64,000 nt of DNA from the NCBI RefSeq assembly GCF_035582795.1, contig NC_134368.1:37935501-37999500 (forward strand). Direction: 5' to 3'. Made by a program: the position numbers and the translations under genes. The notes beneath the pieces are model-generated. The model saw only the letters and a program-made list of their open reading frames with translations. It had not been told where the DNA came from and did not search any database. Shown piece after piece: positions 53,351 through 64,000 of this stretch. Within the stretch, counting starts at the first letter, position 1; every line of letters begins with the position of its first letter. Source of the stretch: Mycteria americana. Lineage: Eukaryota; Chordata; Aves; Ciconiiformes; Ciconiidae.

Positions 53351-56300
53351 GCTGTTGGATGAGTACAGACACAAGGAGCATCTCTGATCTCTTAAAGACA
53401 GCTATTCAGAGACTTAATTGTTCACTGTGTCCAAGAAAAGCTATGCACTGTGAATAGGATTCAGGAAGCCATAATGGTCAAAGAAATCGCTTAAAGTAGC
53501 TCAAAAGAACTTTTGAGAGGCGAGGTAAAAGAGAAGTGCGTATCTTCAAGAACAGATGCTTTACTCTGAATTGCAGGGAGATACACATCTCCATTCACGG
53601 TTTTCAACCTTTCTTGAGTTAGGCTCCTATAGGAAACTCTCACAAAACAGCAAGTGCCACTACCTTCCTAACATCATCTGACTGGTCTAGTGCAGACCTT
53701 CCCAACAGTTATTTTGTCTCAGTTCATTGGTCTGGTCTGTGGCATTCCACAGGTCAAACCATACTTGGCCTGCCTCAAGTCTCCTGCACAGAGACTAGAC
53801 AGGGCTGCTAGTCCTGACAGAGGAAGATATGCTACTTCTAAGCTATAGCATAAGCAAGTTGCTTTTTCTTTGCCCACAATACATTTCTTTGCTGAGACTC
53901 ACTGAGCAGATAGGCTGCTTTTCAGGACTAATACATCTGTCATTTGAGTTTAAAGCAGGCTTCAGCAAGCAATAACTACCAAGATAGTATAAGCTTTGAA
54001 ATATGCAATAAAAGAACTTCAGGCGTATTACCTGATGTGGTAAAGCATCTTCACAATTTACAGGGGCTTTTATCATTGTTCTGTTAGATTCAGGTATGTA
54101 TGGGGAAAAAAAAGGTCTAGATTAGATTGCAGCATTTAAAGCAAGTTGGGCTTTTATATGAAACCTGCAGTATTTTTTCAGTCTGAGGTGCCATTGTCAA
54201 AGACTTGCAGAGCTACTGGAGATGAGACCTCTTAATAAGAGAAATATGTATGCAGATAAGGGGGAGAAAAAACTAAGCTCTTAACTTTCTGGTGTGGCAA
54301 TTGCTGCAGTTGTGTGCCAATAGACTGGTTGGGTTTTGGGTTTTAGGGGCTGAACAGGGTGCAGTTCAGCCCAGCGGAGTCTAACAAATAAAAACCCAGA
54401 TTAAGAATCAGATCTGCTGCAGTTAGAAATGGTACAAGCCACAGAAGTGCCAAACTGCTCATTTTTAAGTATGAATTCAGGCAAACTGTAGTAGTTTCCT
54501 TCAAGCTGAAGTTAGAGGCTTTTAAATGAAGAAAAAGTCTTCAAAGTTAGGAAATGCCATCTTCTTTACAAAGGCCCACTTCAGCTTTAAAAGAACATCC
54601 AAAATGGAAAAGTCTTAGGTAAATTCAGGGAAGAATGGGGCATTTCACTTACCACCCTTCTGTACCAGTTTCAAGACTTGTCAGTACCACATTACCATTT
54701 CTGGATTAATGCTTAGCATGGAAATACAGTTTAAACTAGTTTAAATACAGAGGTATTATCGTGCTTTTCAGGTATGAACATACAATAGCATGCAGAAGAC
54801 TACACTTAAAGAAGTTGTACCTATCGTGGCTGGTAATTAACTGTATTTGGATTCAGGCAGCTTACACAACAGAATAAAGTAATACACAGCAACTGGAGGA
54901 AACCTGTATTAAGTTTGTGTACTATTCCAGACCTGCCAGAATTCAAAAAAAATGCAGTAACTGCTGAGGATAGTAAATGGCCTTATAATATAGACAGCAA
55001 ATATTATTAAATTGCTAATTTTGTTTTCAAAACAGTAAGCTTTTTATTAGGTGTATTTTTTGTTTTGCTTTAAAGTTTAATCTTTGGTAATTTAATCAAA
55101 CCAATCAAGCTGGTCCATGGGACAATGATCAAGAAACACTCTTGCTCTGATACCATTCCTTTTAAATAGTTTATGGGGACCTTTTGCTGCCGATGAACTT
55201 GCATTACTTCAAAACTGAAAGGCAAAAAGCAAGAACTTAGAAGTGCACCATATTTTTGTAAGCTTCAAGAAAACAAAATGTAACCTATGCTGAATTAGGA
55301 TGTAGCATTAATTTTCCCAAAGAGGAAGTAGTTTCCTGTGTAGTTACATACGCTTCTATCAACTTCTCAACTTCCAAAGTGTTTGTTGCCCAGATTTTTT
55401 TTTTTTTTGCAAGAAGCTAGACTTCCTTCATGACAGTCAATACATATCTTGAAGATGAACAGGTTTAACAGTGTTTACTTTTCATTTTCACTTCACTAGT
55501 GAGGTTCATCCCTTTAAGAAAAGGAACTCAACATGAAGAAGCAACATAAGAGTTCTCTGCTTACCCTTCTGATTTCATACTAGCATCTTATGTACATCTT
55601 CAGCAATTACCATTGATCTTCTATGAAAACAGATGCAAAACCACAAAATCTGGGTTTGGTTAAAAAAGGTGGTGAAATGCTAAGTGCCCGATAACATCAG
55701 ATCTTTTCTCATGTACGTTTTAAAAGCAAATTAGCCAGAGTATTTAAAAGAGGTAATTTTAGATGCACCCAGGTATATTTGAGGCACACTGCTAATCTGC
55801 TTATTAAATGAATTATTGCTGCATGTGAGTAATTCCATGTATTAGGCAAGCAAGTGCTGTTTCCCCAGCAATATCTTCACTGGAAACCTTGAGAATTCAT
55901 ATTCCCTGCTAGAAGGGCCATTAGCATAAAAGAAAGCATCCCTGCATTAGAGATATTTATCTGGACCACTTTCAGAATCTAAAATTTTCTTTCTGTAACA
56001 CCACAACATATGCTTCCTACTTTAGCAATTATTCCAGATGAACAATTATATAAGGCTCCCAGCTTTCTCCTCTGCCTTGGAAAAAAGTATTCTTGATTTA
56101 GCCAGTAGAAATTCAAGCAATACTTTTCAAGATAAATTAGTAATGTTAATGGTTACAATTTCACTTGTACTTTGTTCTGCAACTTCAGTGTTTACTTAAG
56201 CAATGTTTGTTTTTTAATACTAGGGAGTATCGCCATTTTAGGTAGACACATGATGTTGATACAATCCCCAGTCCAAGGCTCCCAACCAGTCATCCCAAGA

Positions 56301-57464
56301 AGGAAATTTAAGAATCACTAAGCCATAACAAATAGAAAAAGGAGTAAAATGCACAGAGGAGGACTTATGACACTTGTCTCCAATGGCTGGCCTGATCATT
56401 CTCTATCAGTAGCCATGATCCAGGCCCCTCAAGAAGCCTATCTTTGCAACCTCAGATTAGCCACTAGGCCTGGAAAGCACAACAGGGCCTTGGGATAAGG
56501 TTTACCTTCTCTCCTACCCTGCTGATGGGTCGGAGCCCTTACAGTAGTTTCCTGCAAGAGCTGTTTGCTTATTGTGGTACAGGTCTCCCCAGTGGCACTA
56601 GTCCACTTAATAAACCTACAATTTTAGAGCAAAAATTCAAAACACTGGCTTTACGCTCCCCTGCCATATGTTAACTAGTATTACTTGCAAATGCTAAATC
56701 CTGTTAAGGAATCAGATCATAACTGTGGAAACAGGCTCGGTATTTTACGTAGCTTATAATATTTAGAGTCCTGCACATTGATTCATACCATCTGGCCCAA
56801 CAGCACTGAGGGTTTCTTTATGCCAAGCGCAGTGCATCCAGCCCTCCAGCCCCAGCCGTCACAGCCCTCTAGTGGAGATGCAGCAGGGAGCTTTGATGGC
56901 ATTCATCCATCGTGGCTTGCTTTTGCTCATCTGCCTTCTGCGCCGCTCTCAGCTCAGCACAACTGCTTTTCAGTCAGGCTTGGCCAGAGATGGTGTCGCT
57001 TCTCCCTCTGTGCTGTCAAGGGAGACCTTAGCAGCAAAGAGCAGAGACCTTTGGGGACTTCTGAGCACTTGCAGCCCACAGAGATAACCCCCACACCCAG
57101 CCCTGCAGAGCTGCTCTGTCTGCCTTGCCAAGCCCACAAGGGCACAGGCAGGCTTAAGGAAGAGCACTGCTGAGCAGGAACCCTAGGTGCAAGCTTTGAT
57201 ACACCAGGTACACCACTCACTTCTCCTCTATTAGCATCTCCCATTGCAAAGGAGCAGGAACAGTTGTTTTCATCTTTCTTCCACCTCCTCTAAGAAGTGG
57301 AGGTGAGGAAGTTCACTTTTAACTACCACCCAAGTAGTGTTTAGACACTACGGGAATACTTCAGGACAACACTGTTACTTACCCTGTCAGAAACGTGCTG
57401 CGATTTGTCTACTGGCTCTGTGCCAGTCATGCTTATGTTTTGTTTTTTATTATCTATCAAAACT
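53351..57464. other. Intergenic between relict gene and ING2
   Basis: This is A+T-rich unique sequence with no recognisable exon, RNA gene or repeat family. Part of it may belong to a long ING2 3' UTR, since minus-strand AATAAA-like signals occur here (for example TTTATT on the plus strand near 55030). Nothing else can be supported. Confidence 0.45.
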
Positions 57465-58508
57465 TTTATTGAAAGCTTTTGCCTTCAGGTTTTTTAGATA
57501 GCTGCCCAAGTCCAAGAACTGTGGTGCTGTGCCTAAACCCAGGTGTGGCCACACGTACACACATACCACTTAAGGAAAAGCAAAGTTTACATCCCAGAGA
57601 ATACCAGTCATGTTTCAACTCTCTAGAGATTGATCATGACGAAGATTTCATCACATTTGCAATTCCTGTTCCCTGAGATGTCAATATCCCCTCCTCTCAA
57701 GGGATCCTTCTACCACTTCAAGGCTTCTATAGGCAGTGGCAAAACATAAACAATCAAAGAAACAGTTTTGGCATTAGAGAGACCATCTTAAACAATAAAG
57801 ACCACATCAGGATGCTCAACAGAACCCAAACAAGACCTACTAAGAATATCCAGAACTGCATATACACCATAATTCTATCATATCCAAAAATTGACTCCCA
57901 AGTGTAAAGTCACAAAGACAAGAGTTTAATATTGACAAAAAAAAAAAAAGGTTAAGTTAGTGGTATTTTCTTCCTTGAAATAACATACTGGTCATATGAA
58001 AGTCACTGAAGAGGTCTGCTTTTAGCTCGGAAGACTTTTACAGTTACAGCAGAATTCAAAACCCCTAATTCCAAATGTGTGATGTTAACACAAAACCTGA
58101 AAACTTAAGACCTGGGATAAAGAACAAATTCAGTTGTTAAGATTCTAGCAGTTACGTGAGGCCTTTCAACACCTTTCCCATAACATGAAAAGTTCTTCAG
58201 TATCTTTCCCACCACCATTATTTCAAGATTCACAAGGTTCTTTAAAATACTAATGGGGTTAAATTGAAACCAAGCGCCATATGCTTGTAATGTCTTCTGT
58301 GAAGGTCTGAAGCCACCCTGTTTCAATTATTTGGTTATTCAGTGCAGAAAGTTAAAGATCACAGAAAGTTTAACAGCTTTTAATACTCCATTAATATTAT
58401 AGATTAAAAATTATTGCATAGTCTTATGCATTTCCTAAAACAGCGTTCTCTGGAAATTAAACATTTTAATATAAAAGGAGCAACTCTTTAAAACATGAAT
58501 TGCTTTCA
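57465..58508 (-). other. ING2: ING2 3' UTR (extent inferred)
   Basis: Sequence downstream of the ING2 stop codon. A minus-strand AATAAA lies at 57465–57470 and an ATTAAA-type variant lies nearer the stop, around 58380. The true cleavage site cannot be set without transcripts. No coding content is seen. Confidence 0.4.
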
Positions 58509-61500
58509 CTACCTCGATCTTCTATCCTTTTTTGATTTGTCAGTACATTTGTCCATAGTTTTCTCATTGTCTCCTCTGCACTTGGGGCAATACCATTTCC
58601 CCTTTGGTTTGTAGGTGAGTCCAACACACGAAAAGTGGAACCACTCGATAGGACACTGTTCGTTATCACATCCTATCATTTCACCGTAAGACACTTGGTT
58701 GCATAAGCAGTAAGTTGGTTCATTGGGATCAATTGCAAATTCTACAGGTGAAACCTCCCTCTCTTGTTTGGCTTTGGAGCGTTTTTTCTTCTTGGAAGAT
58801 TTAGATCTTTTTTCTTTAGGCGGCTGATCATCGCAGTCATCGATACCATTTGCTATATGGCACAGATCACGGCTTTCGCTGGTTCGCTGGCGACGAGGTC
58901 TACGTGAAGATCTCTCTGGCTGGCAGGACTCCATCTTTGCCTTTTCTAGAGGCTTTTCGTTCTCAGACAGATCTTGAAAACACTGAGAGTGTGTTTCCAT
59001 TTGCCGGGCTCTATTCTCTACCAGTTCTAGCATCTGAGTAACTATTTGAATTTTTTCATCTCCAAGTTCTTGGCTGTTGATTAATGCACGCTGAAGATGC
59101 TGCTGCAAGCGCTTCTTCTGAACAGGATCATTTTCTGACTTGTATTTTTCATAGACATCATCTATTTCTTTTAATGCTTCTATAAAATAAAGATAATAGG
59201 AATAATTACACAAGATGGAACATACTCAAGAAAATATAGAAATGTATTTCTAACTGATGAGAAATAGTACAAATTTTAATTACAGTATACCCTAGTGGGC
59301 TAGATCGGATATTTTCTTCAAGTGCATGTGGTCATCAAACCAGTGTTTAAGATCACAATATGTTGCAAGAAAAAATTCTCAACTTCTAAGAAAAAGCAAG
59401 CTTATTTTAGTCATTGGAAAAAGAAAGGATAACACAAGAAAGGGGACCATAGCTGCTGGAGCGTGGATAGTCTAGACCCTGCCTCCATCTGAAAAAGCAG
59501 GTATTTCTGTTGAGAAATCTTACCACAGTAGTTCTAAAACCCTGGCCTACAAACCAAAGCAATAGCTTATTGTATCACAGGAAGAAATTTAGAATTCATA
59601 TAATCATTATATATCATTATATATAACACTCCAGAATTAGGATATCCAGGTCCTCTGCCTTCCCCTTCTTATTCATTTAAAGGTTTGGTATTACACTTTC
59701 AAGTAGACATAACAGGAGCATGACAACTGAAGTTACACAACAGCAAATTTACAAGCAGGATTTAAATCAACTTAAACCACTCAAAATGCTTTTCCTCTTA
59801 CCCAAGACAAATTACAGCAAGTTGCATGTTAAATCGAGGCTGAACTTTTCAGAATAGGTGACCTAATGTTTAGTGCATCACAGGGTATTTTAAGCAACTA
59901 GTAATGGGTGGCTCACAGTTTGACTTCTAAGCTTTTCTTCTTGCAAGTCATGCAAAATAACTGGATGAGTTGCTGTGAATCTTTCATAAAGTTTAGTTCT
60001 TAGAAGCAAGTTTAATGACCCCAAATATCGCCTTACAAGCCAGTCTTAGTCTGTATTCTATTGTTCTATATTGCTGGATTTTAAAATAATATTTTCCAGA
60101 CCAAAAGTTACACTAGACCGATACATAAAAGACAGAGAAATTGCTAAAGTGGAAGGAAATAGATTAGTAGAACTGACAGTGAAACGTGATGCACAGTGTT
60201 AGATATGGTACTGGTTCCTTCAGAAACAACTTAAGGATTTTATTTGAACAGGCAAGGGAGTTTATAAATGGCAGTAAACTATTTACTTCTAAAGCAAGAA
60301 GATATGCAGTATAACCTATCTCATCCTAAAGACCTGCGTTTCACAAACTCGCTTTCGTTTTTAAAGAATTTGTCTGCATTGTCCAGTTGTGAAATGATTC
60401 AATCTTGTGCTAAATGGAAGCCATAGATATTATCTCAATATTGTTCACAGTGGTATTTTTCCTGCTGACATCTTGAAACAGCAGCTTAAGCATCAACAGC
60501 CGCTTTTTACTATAAATTCTCAAACCTGTATGACAACAGGAGCCAACAGCATTTTGTTCTATTCCAGACTTTCACTACGGGAAGAGAAAAATCACTACTC
60601 TGCCTGTCCAATAACTCACTTAACCTATTTTTTTCTCAATACTAGCATTTGAGCTACCAGTAAAAACACAAGCTTTGTCTCCCTGCATCTTCAGCTGCAT
60701 TACTCGCCTGTTGCCCTGACAGGGTGGGGCGGAATCTTACCCTCTGCTCCTGAAAAGCATGGAGTAGGGTACTTTGTAGGCTGTTGAACTAGAAATGCGC
60801 AACCAGAGTACAATATTCTGCAGCCACGCTATCTCCCACCCAGCCTTTTTTTGAGGGGAAAAAAATAAGTGTAGGTGTAGTTACACAGATTACCCATATT
60901 GGGAACACCCTTGCCCAGAAGAGCCCACAAGCAATAACTGTTAGCTTTTTCACACAGTGACAGAGAATAACATTCACCCTACGCTGATGACTCCCTGGAT
61001 GTAGCCCGTGAAGATATGCTGCACACTAAATGGATCACTGGCCTTCAAAAAGAAGAGAGAACTTTTGGATTGAGAGAGATGCAACTTAACCAAACTCCTT
61101 GTTGCTCCCTAAGATTAGAGAAGGCATCCATACGCTCAACTAAATAGCTCTGAAACCCCTGTTAAAAAAAAACAAACCCAAAACACACAACACAAGCCAG
61201 GGCCAAGTGTTCATTACAGATAATCTGATTAAGTTTGGTGGAGCTAATAAAAGCTAAAAGGACTTCAGTTTTCCAAGCACAGGAGTGGCTTTGTCCCTCC
61301 TGCATGAACTATCACTACCCTTTAAATTAGCTGAAGTTATACAGTACTGCTTTTACATCTTCAGACTTGGGCCAAAAATATTTTTATCAAATTTTTAGGG
61401 GTTTGGGTTTTCTTTGTTGTTGTTGTTGTTTTTTAAAACAGCTGAAGACTTTGGTAAAACTAGCAACAAACCTCTGCTTTGACCCAGTACGGTATTAGTG

Positions 61501-62906
61501 GCTGGAGGAATATGTATAGGAGATATAGCCTAAATAAAAGATTGAATCTATTCGAGACAGATCTAGAGCGTTGTCACCACAGATCAGATAAAGAGCCTGC
61601 TAGGCAGTCCAGCCTTGACTAAGAATTCAAAACGCTGCAGACAAGCCTGTGCCCTTTAGACTTTAAAAACACAGAAAACTTACAAAAGCCTGTTCTTATG
61701 TATCTTCCTGGGTAATTAGAAAGATAATTGAAAGAATCCGTTTACATTTAACGTCTGAAAGGCCTTAACGGTCCCCTCTTATCCACAGTGAAGAAAGCCT
61801 CCCACGAGGGAGGGAGATACGGCTCTAGTTCCTACTCCACGGGACCAAAATCCCCCCCTCCTGCCGCGGGTCCACGCCACTCGTCCTCTGCTGTACGGCT
61901 CAAGCAGTAACGCTCTCCAGGAGCGGGTCCCACCGCCGGATTAGGCGGTAGGCAGTAATTAGAAGTAAAAGATACCGCGGCTGCGTGGCCCAAGAGTGGG
62001 AGGCATAATGGATTTAATTGATATTTAACCCGCATTTCGGAAGAAGCCATAGCTTTGACTGAAGTTCAGGGTAACTTCCCGCTCTGTGGACCCCCTCCGT
62101 TACCCGAGGGCACACCGCGAACACGTACGCGGCGCCCCCCCCCCCCCGTGCGCTAACCCCCGGCGGGACGGTTCGGAGAGCCGCGATGTGCCGCGGGACG
62201 GGGGCAGGGCGGCGCGGCACGGCTCGGCCGGGACGCGGCACCCCCACCCCCGCGCGGCGGCGGCGGGGCAGAGCGAGCCGTAAAACCGCCTCCCGTGCCC
62301 CCGCCTCCAGCAGCACCGCCGCCGCTTCCATCAGCAGGGCTGCCCGGCGGGGGGAAGCGGGGAGGGAGCAAGCGGGGCGGGAGCGGCCCCGCACGGCGGA
62401 GCGGGCCCCCGCGCGGAGCCGGGGCCTAGCTCCGGGCAGCGCGGCACCGCCGGCTCCCACCGCCCCCGAGGCGGGGCCACCGCCGCCGCGGGGCGCCTTC
62501 CCCCGGAGGGACGGGCCGCCGCCCGCCCCGGCAGACGCCGAGCGCGGCGTCCCGGCAGCGCCGCGGGCTCAGCCCCGCGCAGGCCCCGGCAGGGGGCCCA
62601 CCCCGGCGCCCACCCCCCCTCCGCCGGGCCCGCCCCGGCCCCAGCCCCTCCGCGCCGGGCGCATGTGCGGCGGGGGGCCCTCCCTTCCCCCCGCCCGGTG
62701 CCCTGTGGCGGAGGCCGCGTCCCGCGGCGGCGCCCACCTTGGCACTGCGTGTCCATCTCCCGCAGCAGTGAGGCGTTGCGCTGGATGTCCAGCGGCAGCG
62801 ACTCCACGCACTCCAGGTAGTCCTGCACGTAGAGCGAGAGCAGCCGGGCCCGCTCCCCGCCCGGCGCCGCCGGCCCCGCCACCAGCTGCGGCCCCGCCAG
62901 CATCAT
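58509..62906 (-). CDS. ING2: ING2, inhibitor of growth family member 2 (PHD-finger chromatin reader)
   Basis: ING2 is a subunit of the mSin3A/HDAC complex that binds H3K4me3 and couples it to histone deacetylation and p53 responses. There are two coding exons on the minus strand: 62906–62738 (56 codons plus one base) and 59179–58509, with GT/AG borders, giving 279 residues against 280 in human. Exon 1 gives [11 protein letters not shown]…ERARLL then [19 protein letters not shown]. The ING N-terminal coiled coil continues into exon 2 ([34 protein letters not shown]). A basic nuclear-localisation region ([18 protein letters not shown]) precedes the PHD finger, about residues 211–260, with all eight C4HC3 ligands (YCLC, GCDNEQC, HFSC, YCPKC) and the Tyr/Trp pocket (VSYGEM, EWFHF). 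A polybasic tail (KKDRRSR) binds phosphoinositides in the family. Two adjacent ATGs occur; the second (62903) matches human MLG… better. No disruption is seen. Confidence 0.97.
59180..62737 (-). other. ING2: ING2 intron 1
   Basis: This is the single coding-region intron, 3.56 kb, with donor GTGGGC inside the CpG island and acceptor TTTTATAG. It is A+T-rich in the middle and strongly GC-rich from about 62050 to 62737. A C-run of about 13 bases lies near 62136–62148. I see no further exon. Confidence 0.85.
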
Positions 62907-63900
62907 CCCCCCGCGCCAGCAGCACATCCGCCGCCGCCGCACCGCCCGCACCGGGCGCGGGGTCCCCGCGGCGGCCCCGCTCCGCTCCCTCCTGCCGCCG
63001 CCCCTCCGCCCGCCGGCGGCCGAGCTGCGCGGGCCGGGCTGGGCCGAAGACGCTGCGGGGGGCCGTCGGGTGGGAGAGCGCGCCGCCGGGCTGGGCTGGG
63101 CTGGGCCGGGCCACCCCTCCGCGGGGTCCCGCGCCCCTTCCCGCCGCGGTACCGCCGCCGAAGCAAAACCCACTCGGAGCCCCCGCCCCTGGCCGCTGTG
63201 CTGCGCGCATGCGCGAGGTCCTGCCCTTATAAGGCGCGGCTGGCGGCGCTGCGAGGGGTTCGCATTCTCCCGCCTTCCCCTCTCGCCCGCCCCTACTGGC
63301 CCGGCGCGCGGCAAGGGGCGGGAGCCAGCGCGGAGGCGGAGCCTTCCTTAAAGGCGCACGCGTCCGCCGTTTCCGCGGCCGGGGCGGAGTGCTAGCCCCG
63401 GCGGCGGGCGGCGTGGGGTCGCCGGGTGATGGAGGCGGTCGCCACGGGGGGCTGCCGGCGCCCCGCAGCCCGACAGCGGCGCGCAGCGAGGCGGCTGTGA
63501 CCAAGCGGCTCGCCCCGCCCCGCCCCTCCCCGCGCCAGGTGCCCCGGCGGCGCCCGTGTGTGGGCGGGGGCGGACGGCCGTTGCGGGGGGCGCTGAGGCG
63601 CCACGCGCGCGGGGCGGGGCGGCGGCTCCCCCAACGGCCGGACGCGTTCGTCCCTCGGGCAGCGCCGCGCTGCCTGCGCCCGCCATCTCTGCGCCCAGCC
63701 TCGCCGAGCCGCCCGCAGGCCGGCGGTGCCCCCTCGCCATGCCACTCGCCGCCCTCCCTGAGGGGCGGCGGGGGCCGGCGTGTGTCCCCTGCGTCGGGCG
63801 CGGCCCTGTTGCACCTGTGTGAGGTGAAGGCGAAGAGAGCAGAAAGGACCGCCAGGTGTGAGAGACTTCGTTTTACCTCCAGTTTTCGGTGAGCTTCCGC
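62907..63900 (-). promoter_or_regulatory. ING2: ING2 CpG-island promoter with NRF1 and CArG sites
   Basis: This is an extremely GC- and CpG-rich block upstream of the ING2 start. It holds a perfect NRF1 palindrome GCGCATGCGC at 63205–63214 and, 10 bases further, CCTTATAAGG at 63225–63234. The latter is both a perfect CArG box, CC(A/T)6GG, and a TATA-like element. If it acts as a TATA element for ING2, initiation would be expected roughly 25–35 bases to its left, near 63195–63200. Many GC boxes (GGGCGG/CCGCCC) and a (GGGCT)n run at 63090–63110 are present. Long open frames here are an effect of GC content. Confidence 0.75.
63091..63113. repeat. (GGGCT)n short tandem repeat
   Basis: Four GGGCT-type units in a row end in GGGCCGGG. 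The tract is G-rich and could form a quadruplex on the plus strand upstream of ING2. Confidence 0.7.
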
Positions 63901-64000
63901 CGCTGCAGGGTTGTTAGCAGGGCGGGGAGCGGCGCTGTGACCTGGCCCTGGGGACTGCGAGCGTCTCAGGGGAGAGGTTCACGAGGGTCCCTCAGGCGTG
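63740..64000 (+). other. Right edge: possible divergent first exon
   Basis: CpG density falls toward the edge. A consensus-like donor (TTTTCGGTGAGC) sits at about 63888–63893 on the plus strand, within the shoulder of the ING2 island, so a divergent transcript could start here. There is no long protein-like frame and no recognised gene. Confidence 0.25.

Noticed and set aside
57479-57676. Short plus-strand open frame downstream of ING2
   Set aside because: It has no recognisable features and lies antisense to the probable ING2 3' UTR.
62186-63232. Very long open frames on both strands in the ING2 CpG island (over 300 codons)
   Set aside because: They exist because stop codons are rare in sequence this GC-rich. 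They overlap on both strands, consist mostly of Pro/Ala/Arg/Gly, and only the short ING2 exon 1 within them matches a family.

Overview
The window is vertebrate nuclear DNA and most likely from a bird. It has large introns with few repeats, two 5'-truncated CR1 LINEs ending in the typical ATTCTATG-type 3' repeat, two sharp CpG islands, and the gene order TRAPPC11–RWDD4–ING2 that is also found on human 4q35.1.

Layout. (1) 1–11,503, minus strand: the first 13 coding exons of TRAPPC11 (trafficking complex TRAPPIII), about 473 codons. The rest of the gene lies left of position 1. (2) 11,504–12,156: a CpG-island promoter shared head-to-head by TRAPPC11 and RWDD4. (3) 12,157–about 19,120, plus strand: complete RWDD4, seven clear coding exons plus a candidate 3-base microexon encoding one histidine. 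(4) About 19,120–58,500: a long interval that looks like gene desert but holds the broken remains of a large plus-strand gene. (5) 58,509–62,906, minus strand: complete two-exon ING2 (279 residues), with a GC-rich promoter to about 63,900.

The main discovery is in (4). From about 24.9 to 53.35 kb I can read a series of exon-like blocks with plausible AG/GT borders. Translated in order they resemble the NACHT/WD40 (NWD1/NWD2/TEP1-like) STAND ATPase family: an N-terminal block with 'ERNALMEESYPQLYNYC' followed by 'LMDLRWG', a 'WYRHDENFL' block, and several WD40-repeat blocks ending in motifs such as 'ITVWNI', 'IILWNLET', 'IKVWDP' and 'VNLWDL'. Many neighbouring exons join in compatible phase. 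Several carry in-frame stops or one-base frameshifts, while at least five WD-type exons are still open. I interpret this as a unitary pseudogene, a decaying NWD-like gene between RWDD4 and ING2. The family call rests on motifs recalled from memory and was not searched.

The three intact genes are not a functional pathway. They are housekeeping neighbours: vesicle tethering (TRAPPC11), an RWD-domain protein (RWDD4) and a chromatin reader (ING2). What they share is CpG-island promoters and conserved synteny.
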